This document shows positions 35,801 to 49,300 of a stretch of 64,000 nucleotides of DNA, one piece after another. Each line of letters begins with the position of its first letter. Position 1 is the first letter of the stretch. A program made the position numbers and the translations under genes. The notes under the pieces were generated by a model. The model had not been told where the DNA came from and did not search any database. It was given only the letters and a program-made list of their open reading frames with translations. The stretch comes from Sapria himalayana (lineage: Eukaryota > Streptophyta > Magnoliopsida > Malpighiales > Rafflesiaceae), in the NCBI GenBank assembly GCA_029783825.1, contig JAREIK010001468.1:4882261-4946260 (forward strand), written 5' to 3'.

Positions 35801-38800
35801 TTGTAGAAAAATCACATATGATAGCTATATATATTTTTTTATTTTTATTGATAATATTATTTGATTTACATGGTAATTAGTATTTAATGAAAAAATCTCA
35901 ATTTTTTTTTATTTTTATTAAATTTTATGAAAAGATAAAAATTCAATCCGAATATACCATCTAGATATTGAGAAATAATAATGGATTATAATCAGTGGTT
36001 TAAAAGATGTGTTCGAGGTGTGCCTTGGAGCGTGCCCTAGGGTGAAGCATGTGGAAAATGCCTCGTGGCGCTTGAAAAAAGGCTCAACACAAAATAGGTG
36101 TAAGCTTTCTTTTGTGAAGCATTTTTTAGGCGTGCTTTGAATATGCATTTCACCCCTTGAAGAGGGATGCATACGCTTAGGAGGTGACATTTACAAAATT
36201 TTAAAAGATGTAAAATAGTAAATCCAAAACAGTAGCGATCGTATTTTCCAGCACTGTTCAATATTTTTGACTACGGAAGCTGATATTTTCAATGATGGAA
36301 GTACTTCTTCACTCTAGTGTTTATTCGGCGCACTCCTCTTCTCATCTCAACTCAAAAATTTCAGCATTGCTCGAAATTTTTGGTATTGCTTGAATTTTCT
36401 GGCAGTTCTCCACATCTCCACTGCTCAAAAATTCTGGTACTTCACTTCTCCACTGTGTGATATTTTCGGCATTGCTCCATAAGTATATGTTTATATAGAA
36501 AGTAATATATTTATAGTTATACATAGTATATATAATTATAAATTTAGTTACATGTAGTTGTATTGAGTTATATATACTTATCTAGATAATTATAAATAAT
36601 TATATGTATTTTTACATATAGTTATATATGTAGTTATAATATAATATATATAATTATAAATATTTACACATATAGTTATATATAGTAATTCATATAATTA
36701 TAATTAGTTATATATAGTCAAACATATAAATATGCAAATAATTATATATATTATATATAGATATGAAGAGGAAAATATAAATTGAAGTAATTTATTCTAG
36801 TTCTTATTTTATGACTTTGTTATGATTTTTTGTGAAAATAATAAAATAATATGTTTTTTTAACAATTCTAATGAATTATTTTTATATTTTTATTTATGTT
36901 GTTTTATTTTATATATTTTAAAATATTAATTAATTATATATTGTGATGCTCAAAAAAGTTATGCCTTAATGCCTCGAGGCTTACGCCTCGCCTCACGAAT
37001 ATAAAAATATCTCATTTTTTGTTTTTGCCTTTTAAAACTTTGATTATTATATATTTCTGACTAATTTTTTTGTTTCTTCTAAGAGCATGAGATGATTCAT
37101 TAGATATCCTATATTGATATTTATTTGCATAATAAGATAGTTGCGAGGAAATACATACATCTGATTGAGATGACTTATAAGAATGTGCTTGGATATTTTT
37201 GTGAAGAAGCAGTGTTAATCGTTAACTTCCTAATCAATATAATGTTATCTTCCATTATTTCAAATTGTATAATATATTTGATCGTATATCTAGGAGAGAT
37301 ATTATTTTACGTCATACTCAAAAATTTTGGGTTTAATTATTTATTTCAGTATCTCTCCCCAGTAGAAAGAAGATGATTGCACGAACTATAAAGTGCACAT
37401 TCATTGAGTACTCTAATTCATAGAAGGAATACATCTGTTATTTACCAGAGACTAGCAGGGTGAATACAAGTGTTAATATCATGTTCTTCGAGGACATGTT
37501 TTTTTTAAGGATTTGATCCAAGAGAATATACTTTTAGACCTTATAGTAGTAGAAAATATTTTTGTCTAGTTGTTATTTCCTATAAAGGAGTAGAAACTGT
37601 TAATGCTCATATACTTATACTTATACTTGAAATGATTAATATAATTGATTTTGAGGAAATTATTGATACCTCTCATAGGGTAATGTGCCTAATAGAAGAG
37701 GCTAGTGGGTGTCACATTTGATACAAGGTGCGAGTCTACTTAGATGGAGATGTGAATTATGTGACTTGATGATCTCAATTTAAATGTATATACTAGTCGA
37801 ATATATTTACAATCTATTTTAAATGAATTATATGATATATTCACTGATCCAACATGGAGTAATTACTTGGACATTCTAATTAAGTTATAGAATGACCGAA
37901 AGATGTGTTTTACTCAATATCATTTATTTTGAGTATTTTTTTATTTTTATTTTGTTAATATATATTATAATATTCTCACTTAATTTTTGTAGGATCTCAT
38001 ATACTCTTTCTTAGATATTTAGTCATCTATGACAGTGATATGCTATGTTGGAAAGAATTGAGTGCAATTATATTTAATCATACGTGAGATCTCATCTCAA
38101 ATTTTATAGATAAACTAATAGTGGGATATAGATGAGTATATACATTGAATATGTGATTAGAGGGAAAAATCAAGTGACTTAATGCTATGTTGGTAGCAAA
38201 AAATTTTACACAAACCTATTAGATTGACTATTGAGATTTTTTTTTTTGTGGCTAAAATAATCACTGCTAAATTATTATTTTCTTTTGTAACATTATATAT
38301 GTGGACTGTGTACTAGCTAAATATAAGAAGTACATTCGTTCATGATTATCTAGAGAAATTAATGTTCAAGCAGTAACCAAAAGGATTCACTCTTCTTAGG
38401 AGCACAAGTATGATATGCAAATTATAGAAGATACTTTATGTCATAAAGTAGTCTTCTAGGGCTTTATTTAGTATAGAGGTGGAAAATGAACCATGCCCAA
38501 TTGTCATGACCTAATTATATGTGCATACGTATGCCATCATGTCATTCCATGCCAGCCTAGTTTTGAAACTAAGATTATATCCAAATAAAAATTGTATATA
38601 TATATATATATATATTGAATTTCAGATAAATAATTTGGGACGTATGAGCTATTTTGCTTGTAAAGGTAGAATATTCATGAAGTATAATATTTATTTTTTT
38701 AAAGGAGATTATTTTGAATATTTTATCTGACCCCGCTATGTTGGAATATATACCTGATGATTCATATCTTGAATACCTGATGATTCATATCTTGAATACC

Positions 38801-40292
38801 TGATGATTCATATCTTGATCCATGTATATATTCATCTATAGATATTCGTTAGTTAGTCTCACGCTTTGAAAATGCAGCTCGTTATCAAAATAGTTATGAT
38901 GTTTTGCTAAACTAAAATTAAAATATAAAAAAATTGGATGTAATAAATTAAACGACATAAATCCAATGGCTCTATGATTTCAAATTAAATTAAAAAATGT
39001 AAAAAATTATAATATTTTTCTTTATTTTTTTAAATGTTTAGGTAGAAATCTAATAGCCATCGGATTTGAGTCATTAAGTTGTTGGATGAATCCAACGGCT
39101 ATAAGAAATAATTTTTTTTTTTTAAATTTTGGTCAATAGGACAACAATAGGCATTCTACTATCAGTGAAAAGCAACCCTTTCAAATGATTAATTTTTTTA
39201 AATGTGGTCTTGCTCAATTTTGTGCTTGCATACCAGGCATGCGGGCCTTGCATCACAAGGCTCGTGTGGTGCCAACACAACATGAGCATTGCCGCTTGCC
39301 GTGCTTGGGCTACCTGACCTACTTGATATTTCTTCCATAGCTTGGTGTATTTGTTTGCTTTTTTCCTGTCAAAATTATGCATAATACTTATCTTTTCTGT
39401 TTGGAATTCTTATTTTTATGTTTTTTATTTATTAGCTGATTATTTTTCATAATATTTTATTGCACGTGCTTGAAGTAATAAATAATTATTAAACGTAATT
39501 ACCAAATGCTTTGTTTGGTATTCTATACTTAAATATTTATTTGTTGCATTGTTGCTTAGTTAGATTAGTTTTTTGATTAAGATCGAAGTATAATGCGGAT
39601 GCATCTGACGGATGTGTGTTAGTGGTGGATTAACCTTATCACTATTATCTAATCTAAAATTGACAACCACTTTTTGCTGAATTCTTCCATGGATAAAAAA
39701 GGTAAAGTTGACTATATGTTTTCTCATATAAAAAAAGTTGACAATATGTTCGTTGAACTACTTCCTCTGTTTTTTCAGGAATGGGTTACGGATAGTCAAT
39801 TTTTAATTTCCCCTAGAATAACTTTCAAAGTTAGTGTTCGACTACTGGGAGGGTTGATGGCTTTGGGATATACGATTGCTGCTATCTTGAAGAGAAGCAG
39901 TCATGTTATCTTCAGCGAAAGGATCTGTGTGAAGATCGACTGGTTGGAACAACTTAATCGCCAATACATTCAGGTACTGTCATGCTGTGATGTTTATAAC
40001 ACATTGAGTTCTGTTTTTTTATGGAGCCTATCACTCATGTGATCTGTAATATGTGGATTTCAAACTTGTACGTTGATGTGAAATTTTAATCTTTTTTATT
40101 CAATTTAAGAGCTTGTGATATTTATTCAAAATAATTACTAATTAAACAGGCTTCATGAATGTCATAATTATTTAAGTTTAGCTTTGTTAGGATTTTGGGA
40201 AAAAGGAGAGAGAGAGGAGAGCTGAGAGCTGAGAAAAGAAAAAAGAGTATTAAAACTTTTTTCATTAGTTTCTAAAATTTGCAAATCACAAT

Positions 40293-40341
<49 letters not shown>

Positions 40342-43300
40342 CAATTAGAATAATTTATATGTTAGGTACTTTTATACAAGCTCAAATAGAAAATTGATAG
40401 ACTAAACTAAGAAATGATATTAAATTTCTATATTCTCATTCATTAATTAACTAACACTACTTATGTTATTAAATGATATTAATATAGTCGGATATTATAT
40501 GTTCTTAGTCAATATATAATTTATTTATCAGATATGTATAATTTTATAATGTTTAATAATTAGTTACAATTTTTTTTTATTTTTAGGTTTACTAAATTAC
40601 ATAGATTATACAAGTCTTATAGTTTGCTATGTATTCTTATATATTTTAATGTATTTTATAGTTATTCTAATAAAGAGAAAAATGTTTCAAAGATAACTTA
40701 TATTATTCAATTTATCATGTGAAACAAATACATAGTGGAAAATCTTATGTTTCTTATAAATATACTTGTTATAATATTATTATTTGAATCATCATTAAAT
40801 TTTATGCTATAAATATTTTATTATATTTTATATTTCCTAAGAATTATTGATATACACTTATATATGACTAGATCAACATGAATATAATGATTTCATAAAA
40901 TTTTAATATTTTTTTATTTAATTTCTATTTAGAATCAATAAATTGGGTGATGATGCACGCGAATGCATTATTATCATGATTAGTTTAAATATCGGATATC
41001 ACCAATATTAATATATATTATTTTCTAGGTTAGTTATTATTAATTATTTTTTTATTTTTTATTGTGTTAGTCCTACATATTAACTTAGGAATTATATGAT
41101 TAGTGAGCAGTGAGCAAAAAGTTTTTTTTTTTTTGCCTATAATGAATTAGTCTAGGATCTTTCATAAATATAAATGAAAAACTCATACTAGCAATGAACT
41201 TAAAATGTCTAGTCTAATTACTAGTCTTACAAGTATATATATTTTAAAATATATTTGTTTTGAATATTATTTACTTATTCTCTCGTAAATAAAAAGGATC
41301 ATAAAATTTTAAGTAGATTTAAATTCAGCAATCATACCATTTAGTTGGATTTGAATGAGTTTCATTGTATCATATTTTTGTATATTTTATTTGACATATC
41401 TTTTAAGGTGAATAGTCTAATTACTAGTCTTACAAGTATATATATTTTTTATAATATATACGTTGTTCTAAATATTTTTAAACTCATCAATAATTTTTAT
41501 TTTTAATAATCTTAAAGTATATCCATATTAAAGATGTTTATTTATTAATTATATGTTTTTTAGAAATTTAGGACAAGACCAACTTATGACTGAGACAAAA
41601 CTCAGTTTCGAACCTTTTTGTTGAATTATTATAATTGAATTATTGTTTAATTTATTTTCATAATAATTGTTATTTAAAAAAAAATTAGAGAGTTTTGAAT
41701 TAGAGTGAGATTTATTTACTTTTAAAATTATCAAATAAAAAAATAGCTAAGAAAAAAATAAGTCTTGTAACTTACAAATATTTAGGCCCAAATTCATAAC
41801 CGATCAAATTATAAGTGTACATTTGCAACAAATTTTCTATTGATCATAGATGCATGATATGTGACTCGTCAATAATATCTTACATTATTTTGTAATAATA
41901 AAATAAAAAAAAATGTACAGTATTATAATTTTGAAAATTTGAGGGATTTAGAGAAAGAAAAGATTGCAATTGAAGTGTGAAAAATGATAAATATTCATTA
42001 TCTATTTATATAATTTTTTAAAATTAATATATTATTTTTTTTTTTGTGGGGAGAAACCAAATATCCATTGTATTTCTATCTTGAACTACTTGATAGAAAT
42101 CTAATGGTTGAGATTAATAAATGATTTTTTTTTTGTTTTTTAAATTGTTATTAAATAATGTTTACCAACATTAAAAATGACACGTCACTGTCATTGTCGA
42201 AGGCCATTTCCTTGGCAATGACTTTTTATTTATTAGGGGTGCATGTACTTCACCTGCTCTTAATGTTAAAAAATATAAAAAATATATGCGTGTGAACTTA
42301 CATGTCTATATTTTTTAATAAAATACACTCTGGCCGTGTGAAGTCCATGTGTCATGATGGGTTCATGTTGCTTGTGCTGATATGCATGACACAAGCCATG
42401 GAATGGGTAGGCCCGTGCTTGATGGCAACATGGTTCCAAGTCATGTCATGCCTTGCTTGGCTTTTGTTGGTCATGCCACAAGCAGGCCTCGAGCCACATG
42501 ATACCTTTGCACCTATAATTTATTGTTACTTAGTTGTATAATGTTTTTGAATTTTTTTTAATAATTATATAAAATATCTGAAAAATAAAAAGTATTCTTG
42601 GTTATCATGAATAATTATTAAAAAAAATATTTTTTTTAATAATTATATATGTCATGATTAATAATTAATAAAAATAATTAAATATTTGAAGTTCTTTTTG
42701 ATTGCATCTTTACATATTCTCATACTTTTCTAACTGACATGTTTTACATTCTAGGATAAATTGATCTTAAGACATAATTTATTATACTCAATTTTAAATG
42801 AAATATTTTTTAAAATTTTTTAATGCTGCACACAAATATTACTATAAGTGAAAATAAAGTCATAATTTAGTTGTCTAAAAAGACAAATTACTAAAAGTAG
42901 ATTAATAGGACAATCAAAAATAAAAATTTTAACTGAACACTATAATATCAAATAGTTTAGAAGGTTTATCATTGGATACACTAATGTTCATAGTACAAGT
43001 AAAAATACTTGTTAGTATATAATAATTATTTATAATATGAGTATTGATTTATATGCCGACAATTCAAGCGTTTGAAGTGTAAATATGAGTGACAAAACTA
43101 GTAATACTTGAAAAAAAATATTTATTATTTTATTAGAGATGAATTTTATATGCTCATAGTTATTAAGTATTTATGGTAAATGAATTTTATGAGGACTTGT
43201 GTATGATTCTGGTTCATGTATTTTTACAAAATTGTGTAGTTTTCTTAGTTTTCTCTATTGAAATAATACATAATAATTGAGTTTGAGTGTTCCCCATTCT

Positions 43301-46300
43301 CCTATATTGCATACCTTGAACTGTGGCTTTATTGTCTTTCTTTGATGTGACTAATAGTCTTATGACTACAAATTTGTATATCATGAGATATTTCTTCAGT
43401 ATTTACCGTAAGTTTGTCATCCAAACAAAATTAACCCCAAAGAAAATCAATCCTAAGAAATCTTAACTTGGATTTTGTCTAAATTAGGAACTCCAAAATT
43501 TGTTCTTTCTGAATAACTACACAAATCTAAATTTTCAGGTCACCTGAAACCTTCCTGGAATTAAAAACTGATTACTAATTTTCAGATTTGGCAGATTATA
43601 TTACCACCTGTTGGTGGTAATATATGCCACCATCATCATCAGACAAGTGTGCCACCAAGTTATTAATAGCATTGACATATTGGGTGTTGATGCTTGTCAC
43701 ACAATCGGTGTGAGATGGTCGTTACTGGCAACACACTAACATGCACCTTATTTTACTTCAACTCGTCCATACGTGCACTGTGGCACACACATATGCATGC
43801 ACTATGTTGGTATAGTGCACATTTCTTTCATCTGTCTAGGATTTGTAACCTTTATATGCCATATAAACAAAACAACTCAATAAAACTCATAATAAAACGT
43901 GTACAAGGGAGTGATCTTATATAATGATCAAAATTGATTGGGATAGCTCATTAAGGTGCTTGGATAACTATAATACTATCCAAGCACCTGAATGAGCTCT
44001 TGTTGGTGTAGGAAAATAAGTACATCCCAATCTATTTGTAGGAAATTCATTCACTTGTTATGTCGATCTCACACAAAAGTATCAGAAGAAAAAATAATAA
44101 TATACAAATCTAGTTATTCAATAAATAAATTGTTGAAAATAAATTATAATGAAATTTAGGTACAAATAGAATACTTGTGAAAAGACTCTATATTTGTTTT
44201 GTTTTGCCTTTTGGACAATACAATAGTATGTTTGGCAATAATAATTTTAAAGTTTAAAATTCCACAAAGGAAGTAAATAAAATGATTTTGTGGCATGAAC
44301 AGTAACTCTTGAATTTATAACATAATTTGTATTGAGGTGAAAAGAATAATGAATTGTAAAATTAGGGTGTCTCAGTTGAAGCTAGTAGTGCTCAAGGAAA
44401 GAAGCATGACATATTTTTCATGAATTAGTGTAACAAGACCAGTATGTATATAGGTAAAAGATCCAACCCGAGTTGATTAGATAGCATGTTATACAGTTAT
44501 TGAACTTCGAATTTTCATCGTTAGAATGGATCCAATTTTCAACAACTTTGCTCAATTTGTCCTAATCTCTCAAAAAAAATTTTATTAGCTTCTTTTCTCT
44601 CTGAGTTTTCTATCTGATAGATGTATAATTAAAGATGCAACCCTTGGCTTCTTAAGAATGAACTCTCTTGTTGTTATTTTGTGAAGAAGTTATTATAATA
44701 ATCTGATTGATCATTTCAATTTTGCTCGATTTATGTGTTAAAAATGTTGAATGACACTAAATATTTGAATTCACAAAATATTGTATTGCTCTACCAATGT
44801 AATTATTGATGCTTGAATGACTTTGAATATATGGGTTAACAAAATGTGTATCACTTTATCAATAAATACAATTATAAAATATTATGAATTTGATCACCCA
44901 ATCACCTCAATATTTTAAGGTCTGTCAATATAAGTATCACCAAGGATAAAAATTTCTGATATATCCACTGATATATCTTCGAAATATTCATAAATTCTAA
45001 GTATCGATATATCTATCAAGACCGATATATCTATCATTTATTGATGCTCATATGCAAAAATACACCGATATATCTTCGATATATCCGATATATCTATAAA
45101 ATCCAAGTACCGATATATCCGTAGAAACTGATATTTTAATCATTGAGTATCACACATTATATCCTTTCATACAATTATACATAAGTCACATAGTGAGTCA
45201 TCTCATTGTCATCCTAACCTATTAGTTTATTTGCTGAGTAATATTGTTGTACATGTGAAATATCTCAAACGAGCACTTTGACCGTGTCAAATCCCAATAG
45301 TTATTACAAGTGTTCAATAATAAAAAATGTTAATCATGCTCATATTGATCAATTATTATTGATGAATTACTAATTGTATATTAATCACCAATCAATTAAC
45401 TATTATGACCATAGGTAACTAATCCAATATGTCTCAAATATACTTGACCCAAGAACTACATCTTCACCAAAGTAGCTTACACGAATATTTATTTATATTC
45501 AATTTTTACTAGGTCATCTTCAATAGTCTCATACTAATTATGATTATCTTTTTCAATAATAGACGCACAAGAAAAATAAACACCTTCAAAGAAATCACTT
45601 TGATGTATTACTCATTGCCTCCTAATACTATAGTACTAAAACCAAAGCAAAATACAAAGCTATCACACCTTTAAGTGACTACCGATACATGCATGACACT
45701 CTAACATGTCACTGTTAACATTGCCACAAGCAAAAAACTTGTGAAAATCTTATTTTTACCTCCACGGAATGATAGTATCATTATTTTTGGTGCCACATGT
45801 CAACGAATGTGTCGTTGGCACTTGCGCATGATGCACCATTATGACCAATATGGTATAGCCCTTGACACCTTGTTTAAGTTTGGCCCTATTAGGGTTTTGG
45901 AGAAAATGAGAGAGGAGGAAAAGAAAGTGGAGAGAAGAAAGCAATCACGTTTTGATTAGTTTTTAAAATTTAGAAATTACAATAATATTTGCATATTCGA
46001 ATTGGTGCAACTTATATATTAAGTGTTTTCATATAGACTAAAATAGAAATTAAATAAAATAAATCAACAAACAATACTAAAATGTAATAATAATTAAATA
46101 TAAGAATGAAAATTTTACTTAACATTCTGATAAAAGTTAAACCAACATTATAAACAAACAAATCAACTTTGTCAATCCCAATAAATATAATACACGTAGG
46201 CAAAGTTTTTATATAAGATTGTAGTTGGATTGTAGTATTTAACATGTTGGGCGTTTCTATCCATAATTCAGAAATGGAATAAAGAAAAACAAAAAATTGT

Positions 46301-49300
46301 GAATCATAATATTTCCTTTTTAGTTGGTGTATAAATGTCACTAACATTAAACTGGAAGAAAAAAAAAGATATGAGTTTATATATCTTCAATGCCCTGATA
46401 AAATTGTATATTTGCTGCTCTCTATCTGAATATAAGTTATAGTGAAAGCCCAATCATATATCTTCTTCACGAGGAAGTAGTTCACTTCTATGTGTTTTGT
46501 CAATTAGTAAAATGTCAAATTGCATGCTATGACACTAACAACTATCTATTTTATATTTTTATTTGTAAAAAAGTATCTTAAAAATGAATGTATATACCAT
46601 TTCTCTAAAATCCACATATAAAATGTTCTCATATAATGTGCAAAAGTCATTGGGACAACTCACATGTTGGATACTCCCATGAAAAGTACAAAAAAATAAA
46701 AAAATAATAAGAAAATCATAATATCCTTTGTCAAGCTTATGTGCACAAATACACAATATCAAGCTCGGAGGAAAAAAAGTAAAGCTAAGGCCTTTTTAAG
46801 GCCTTCATATAGAAGTATGTTATGTATTTTGTTGTCTGAATATATGTAATAGTAATTATTGCATCTCAAATTTTATTTCACATGAAGAAACATTCACTTC
46901 TATGTGTTTTATTTGCAAGTGAAATACTTGATTTAAAGCTATATATTTTCATGCCTAACTATCACAATAAATGATTGTGTTAGATGAAAGTGCATATTTG
47001 ATTTTCTTGAGCAGTTATCGCATTCAAAGTATCTTATAAATAATTATTATTATCGTTCTGAATTTTTTCTTTGTATTATTTTTATAAAAAATTTTTTTTA
47101 CTTGTGTTTCTAGGAGACAATGTTATCTCCAAGAAAATGGAAAAAATCTCATCATAGACATCCTCTTGGTGCATGTTAGTGTTCAATTTGAATATGAGTA
47201 CTCTACTACCTATAAGTATTCATGATTAATATAAGAAATTTTAAGTCCTGAAAACTTCTCTACATATCTTAGTATGCAGAGAGCTGTGTCAAGATAAATA
47301 TGGCGAGAAGTATCTATGAAATAATTAACTATACTGACTACATATATTTTATTTGATCTGGTAATAGTTAAATAATTAATTTTTGATATAATTCTCTTAT
47401 AAGCAATATAATCAACTAAAGGGATTATATCATAAATAAAATTAACACATTGATTAATAGGAATACATGCTGGACCACGACACAAAAAATTAACTTATTA
47501 TAGAATATCAAATACATATCTCATCCGTGTTAAGATAATATTTCTTGTAGAATAAATTATTTTTATGTTAATTAAATATCTAAGTTTCTCAATATTTTTC
47601 ATCTGAAATTATGTTTGATAGTACTGCTTGAGTTGGGTGATCATCGTGTCATTATCTCGCTTAATCAGAATGTTATTTACATGGACAATTAGAAAAATCA
47701 TCATGCCATCAATATATTGCTACAAGACGAAAAAAAAAATCACGAATACTTCTTTATTATCCAAAAAAAAGTGATGTATGTGAAAAACTTCACAAATAAG
47801 GCTCCCATTAATGACTTCAGATCATACAATGTCTTTTGTAATTTGAAAATTGTATCTAATTATGTTTCTCTAAAATTCTAATGGCTTCTCGTTATATACT
47901 TTCTTTAAAACTTTGATGGCTTCTCTATATATACTTTCTCAAGATTATCATGAAAAAATATATTCTTTATGTCTAGTAAGTATATTATTCAACTATTAAA
48001 TATTATAAGAGAAATATGAATTTATATTAAGGTTATTTTGATCATTAGAGAATTAGTGTCATGGTATTCCAAACTAAAGATTTGAGTGAATCTCCTCGAT
48101 ACAAGACTTATTTTCAGACAATCTAACTTCTCATATGAACATATCTTCATAGTAAACACCTTCCTACAATTATTAATGGATATTATTAAAATTGATGATA
48201 CTTATTCTTAAGTTTTATTAGAATGAATGATATATATCTTTTCGATCATGAAATAATGCTATTTTGAATAAGATAATGTCTAAAAATGAGATTTAACTAT
48301 TTAAGTACCGCTGAGAGAAATAATTAAAGAAATAATTGACGCAACAAAACAAAAATACCATAATACTTGTGAGTTCAGGTGGAGAGGATAACTACTATGC
48401 CCTTTTCGGAGATCGATAGAATGGTCAAGATTTGAAGATTGGTTGCAAGATTATCTAATTATTTGTTAGGCTCATCTTTAGTTTGCGTAGGTTAGGTATG
48501 TCACTTTCTCATAGTATAGATTTTAAGTTCTAGATAGTTAATTCTCTTTATTACTTACTCAATATGAGTCGATACATGTGACTACTCATGAATTACTATG
48601 TCACTGAACCTGAATGAGATCTCCCTACTGAAGAAATCTTACTTTTTCTAGACTCAATATGACATGAATTTGTTGGTATATTGACTCCATGAAAGTAACA
48701 TCATATTGATAAATAAAATGCTCAAATATTATCGATGAATGATTCTATGCTAACTAACGGTATGAGCATGTCTACAAGTAAGAGTGAAAAAGTAATAAAT
48801 TCATTTACAACTTAGAGATTCATACTCTTTCTATGCTTATTAAAAAATGAGTTATAATAAAAAAAAATAATATTTACACTCATTAAAATCTTATTATTAT
48901 TTGGTAAAAAAATTTATTTTCTTTTAGGTACAAAAATGAGTTATATGTCCCAATCTTAGATATTAACTTGTTTCATCTTTGAGAATGATTGGAGATAAAA
49001 GAAGTGAATCCAAAAATTCTAAGAGGTATTCTAAATAGTCTCTGTCTAAGATGTAGGTTTTGAAAGAGTATATGCTGAGAAAAAGTAAAAGAGAATATTC
49101 AATTGATGAGTTAGATTATCAATAAAATCATATCTTTCAAAATTTATTTTGGAATATTTTCCAAGCAAGAATTCTCGAGTTGTCTTAATAAAATATTTAT
49201 AATTTTTTTTATCAATTTCAATTAATTGAGATATAATGGTACAATAAGTATGATATATAATTTTATGATTAACATAATAAATGTTAAATTAGCATATGAG

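Larger units (their letters stand above)
31917..39778 (+). other. Intron 5 (7.9 kb)
   Basis: Donor GTTTGA, acceptor CTGTTTTTTCAG. The stretch 31920-35280 is very AT-rich, with a TG/TA microsatellite at 32770-32800, repeated TATATCTAGATATATC-like motifs around 33170-34150, and no recognisable coding. A copia relic split by a hAT-like element lies at 35290-37510. From 37510 to 39778 only weak, unassigned repeat-like sequence is seen. A GC-richer patch at 38470-39320 might be a very decayed TAGAGGTG-type element. Confidence 0.8.

Noticed and set aside
38470..39320. Possible further TAGAGGTG-type hAT element
   Set aside because: TAGAGGTGGAAAATGAACC resembles the family end and the inside is GC-richer, but no opposite end or 8-bp duplication was found.
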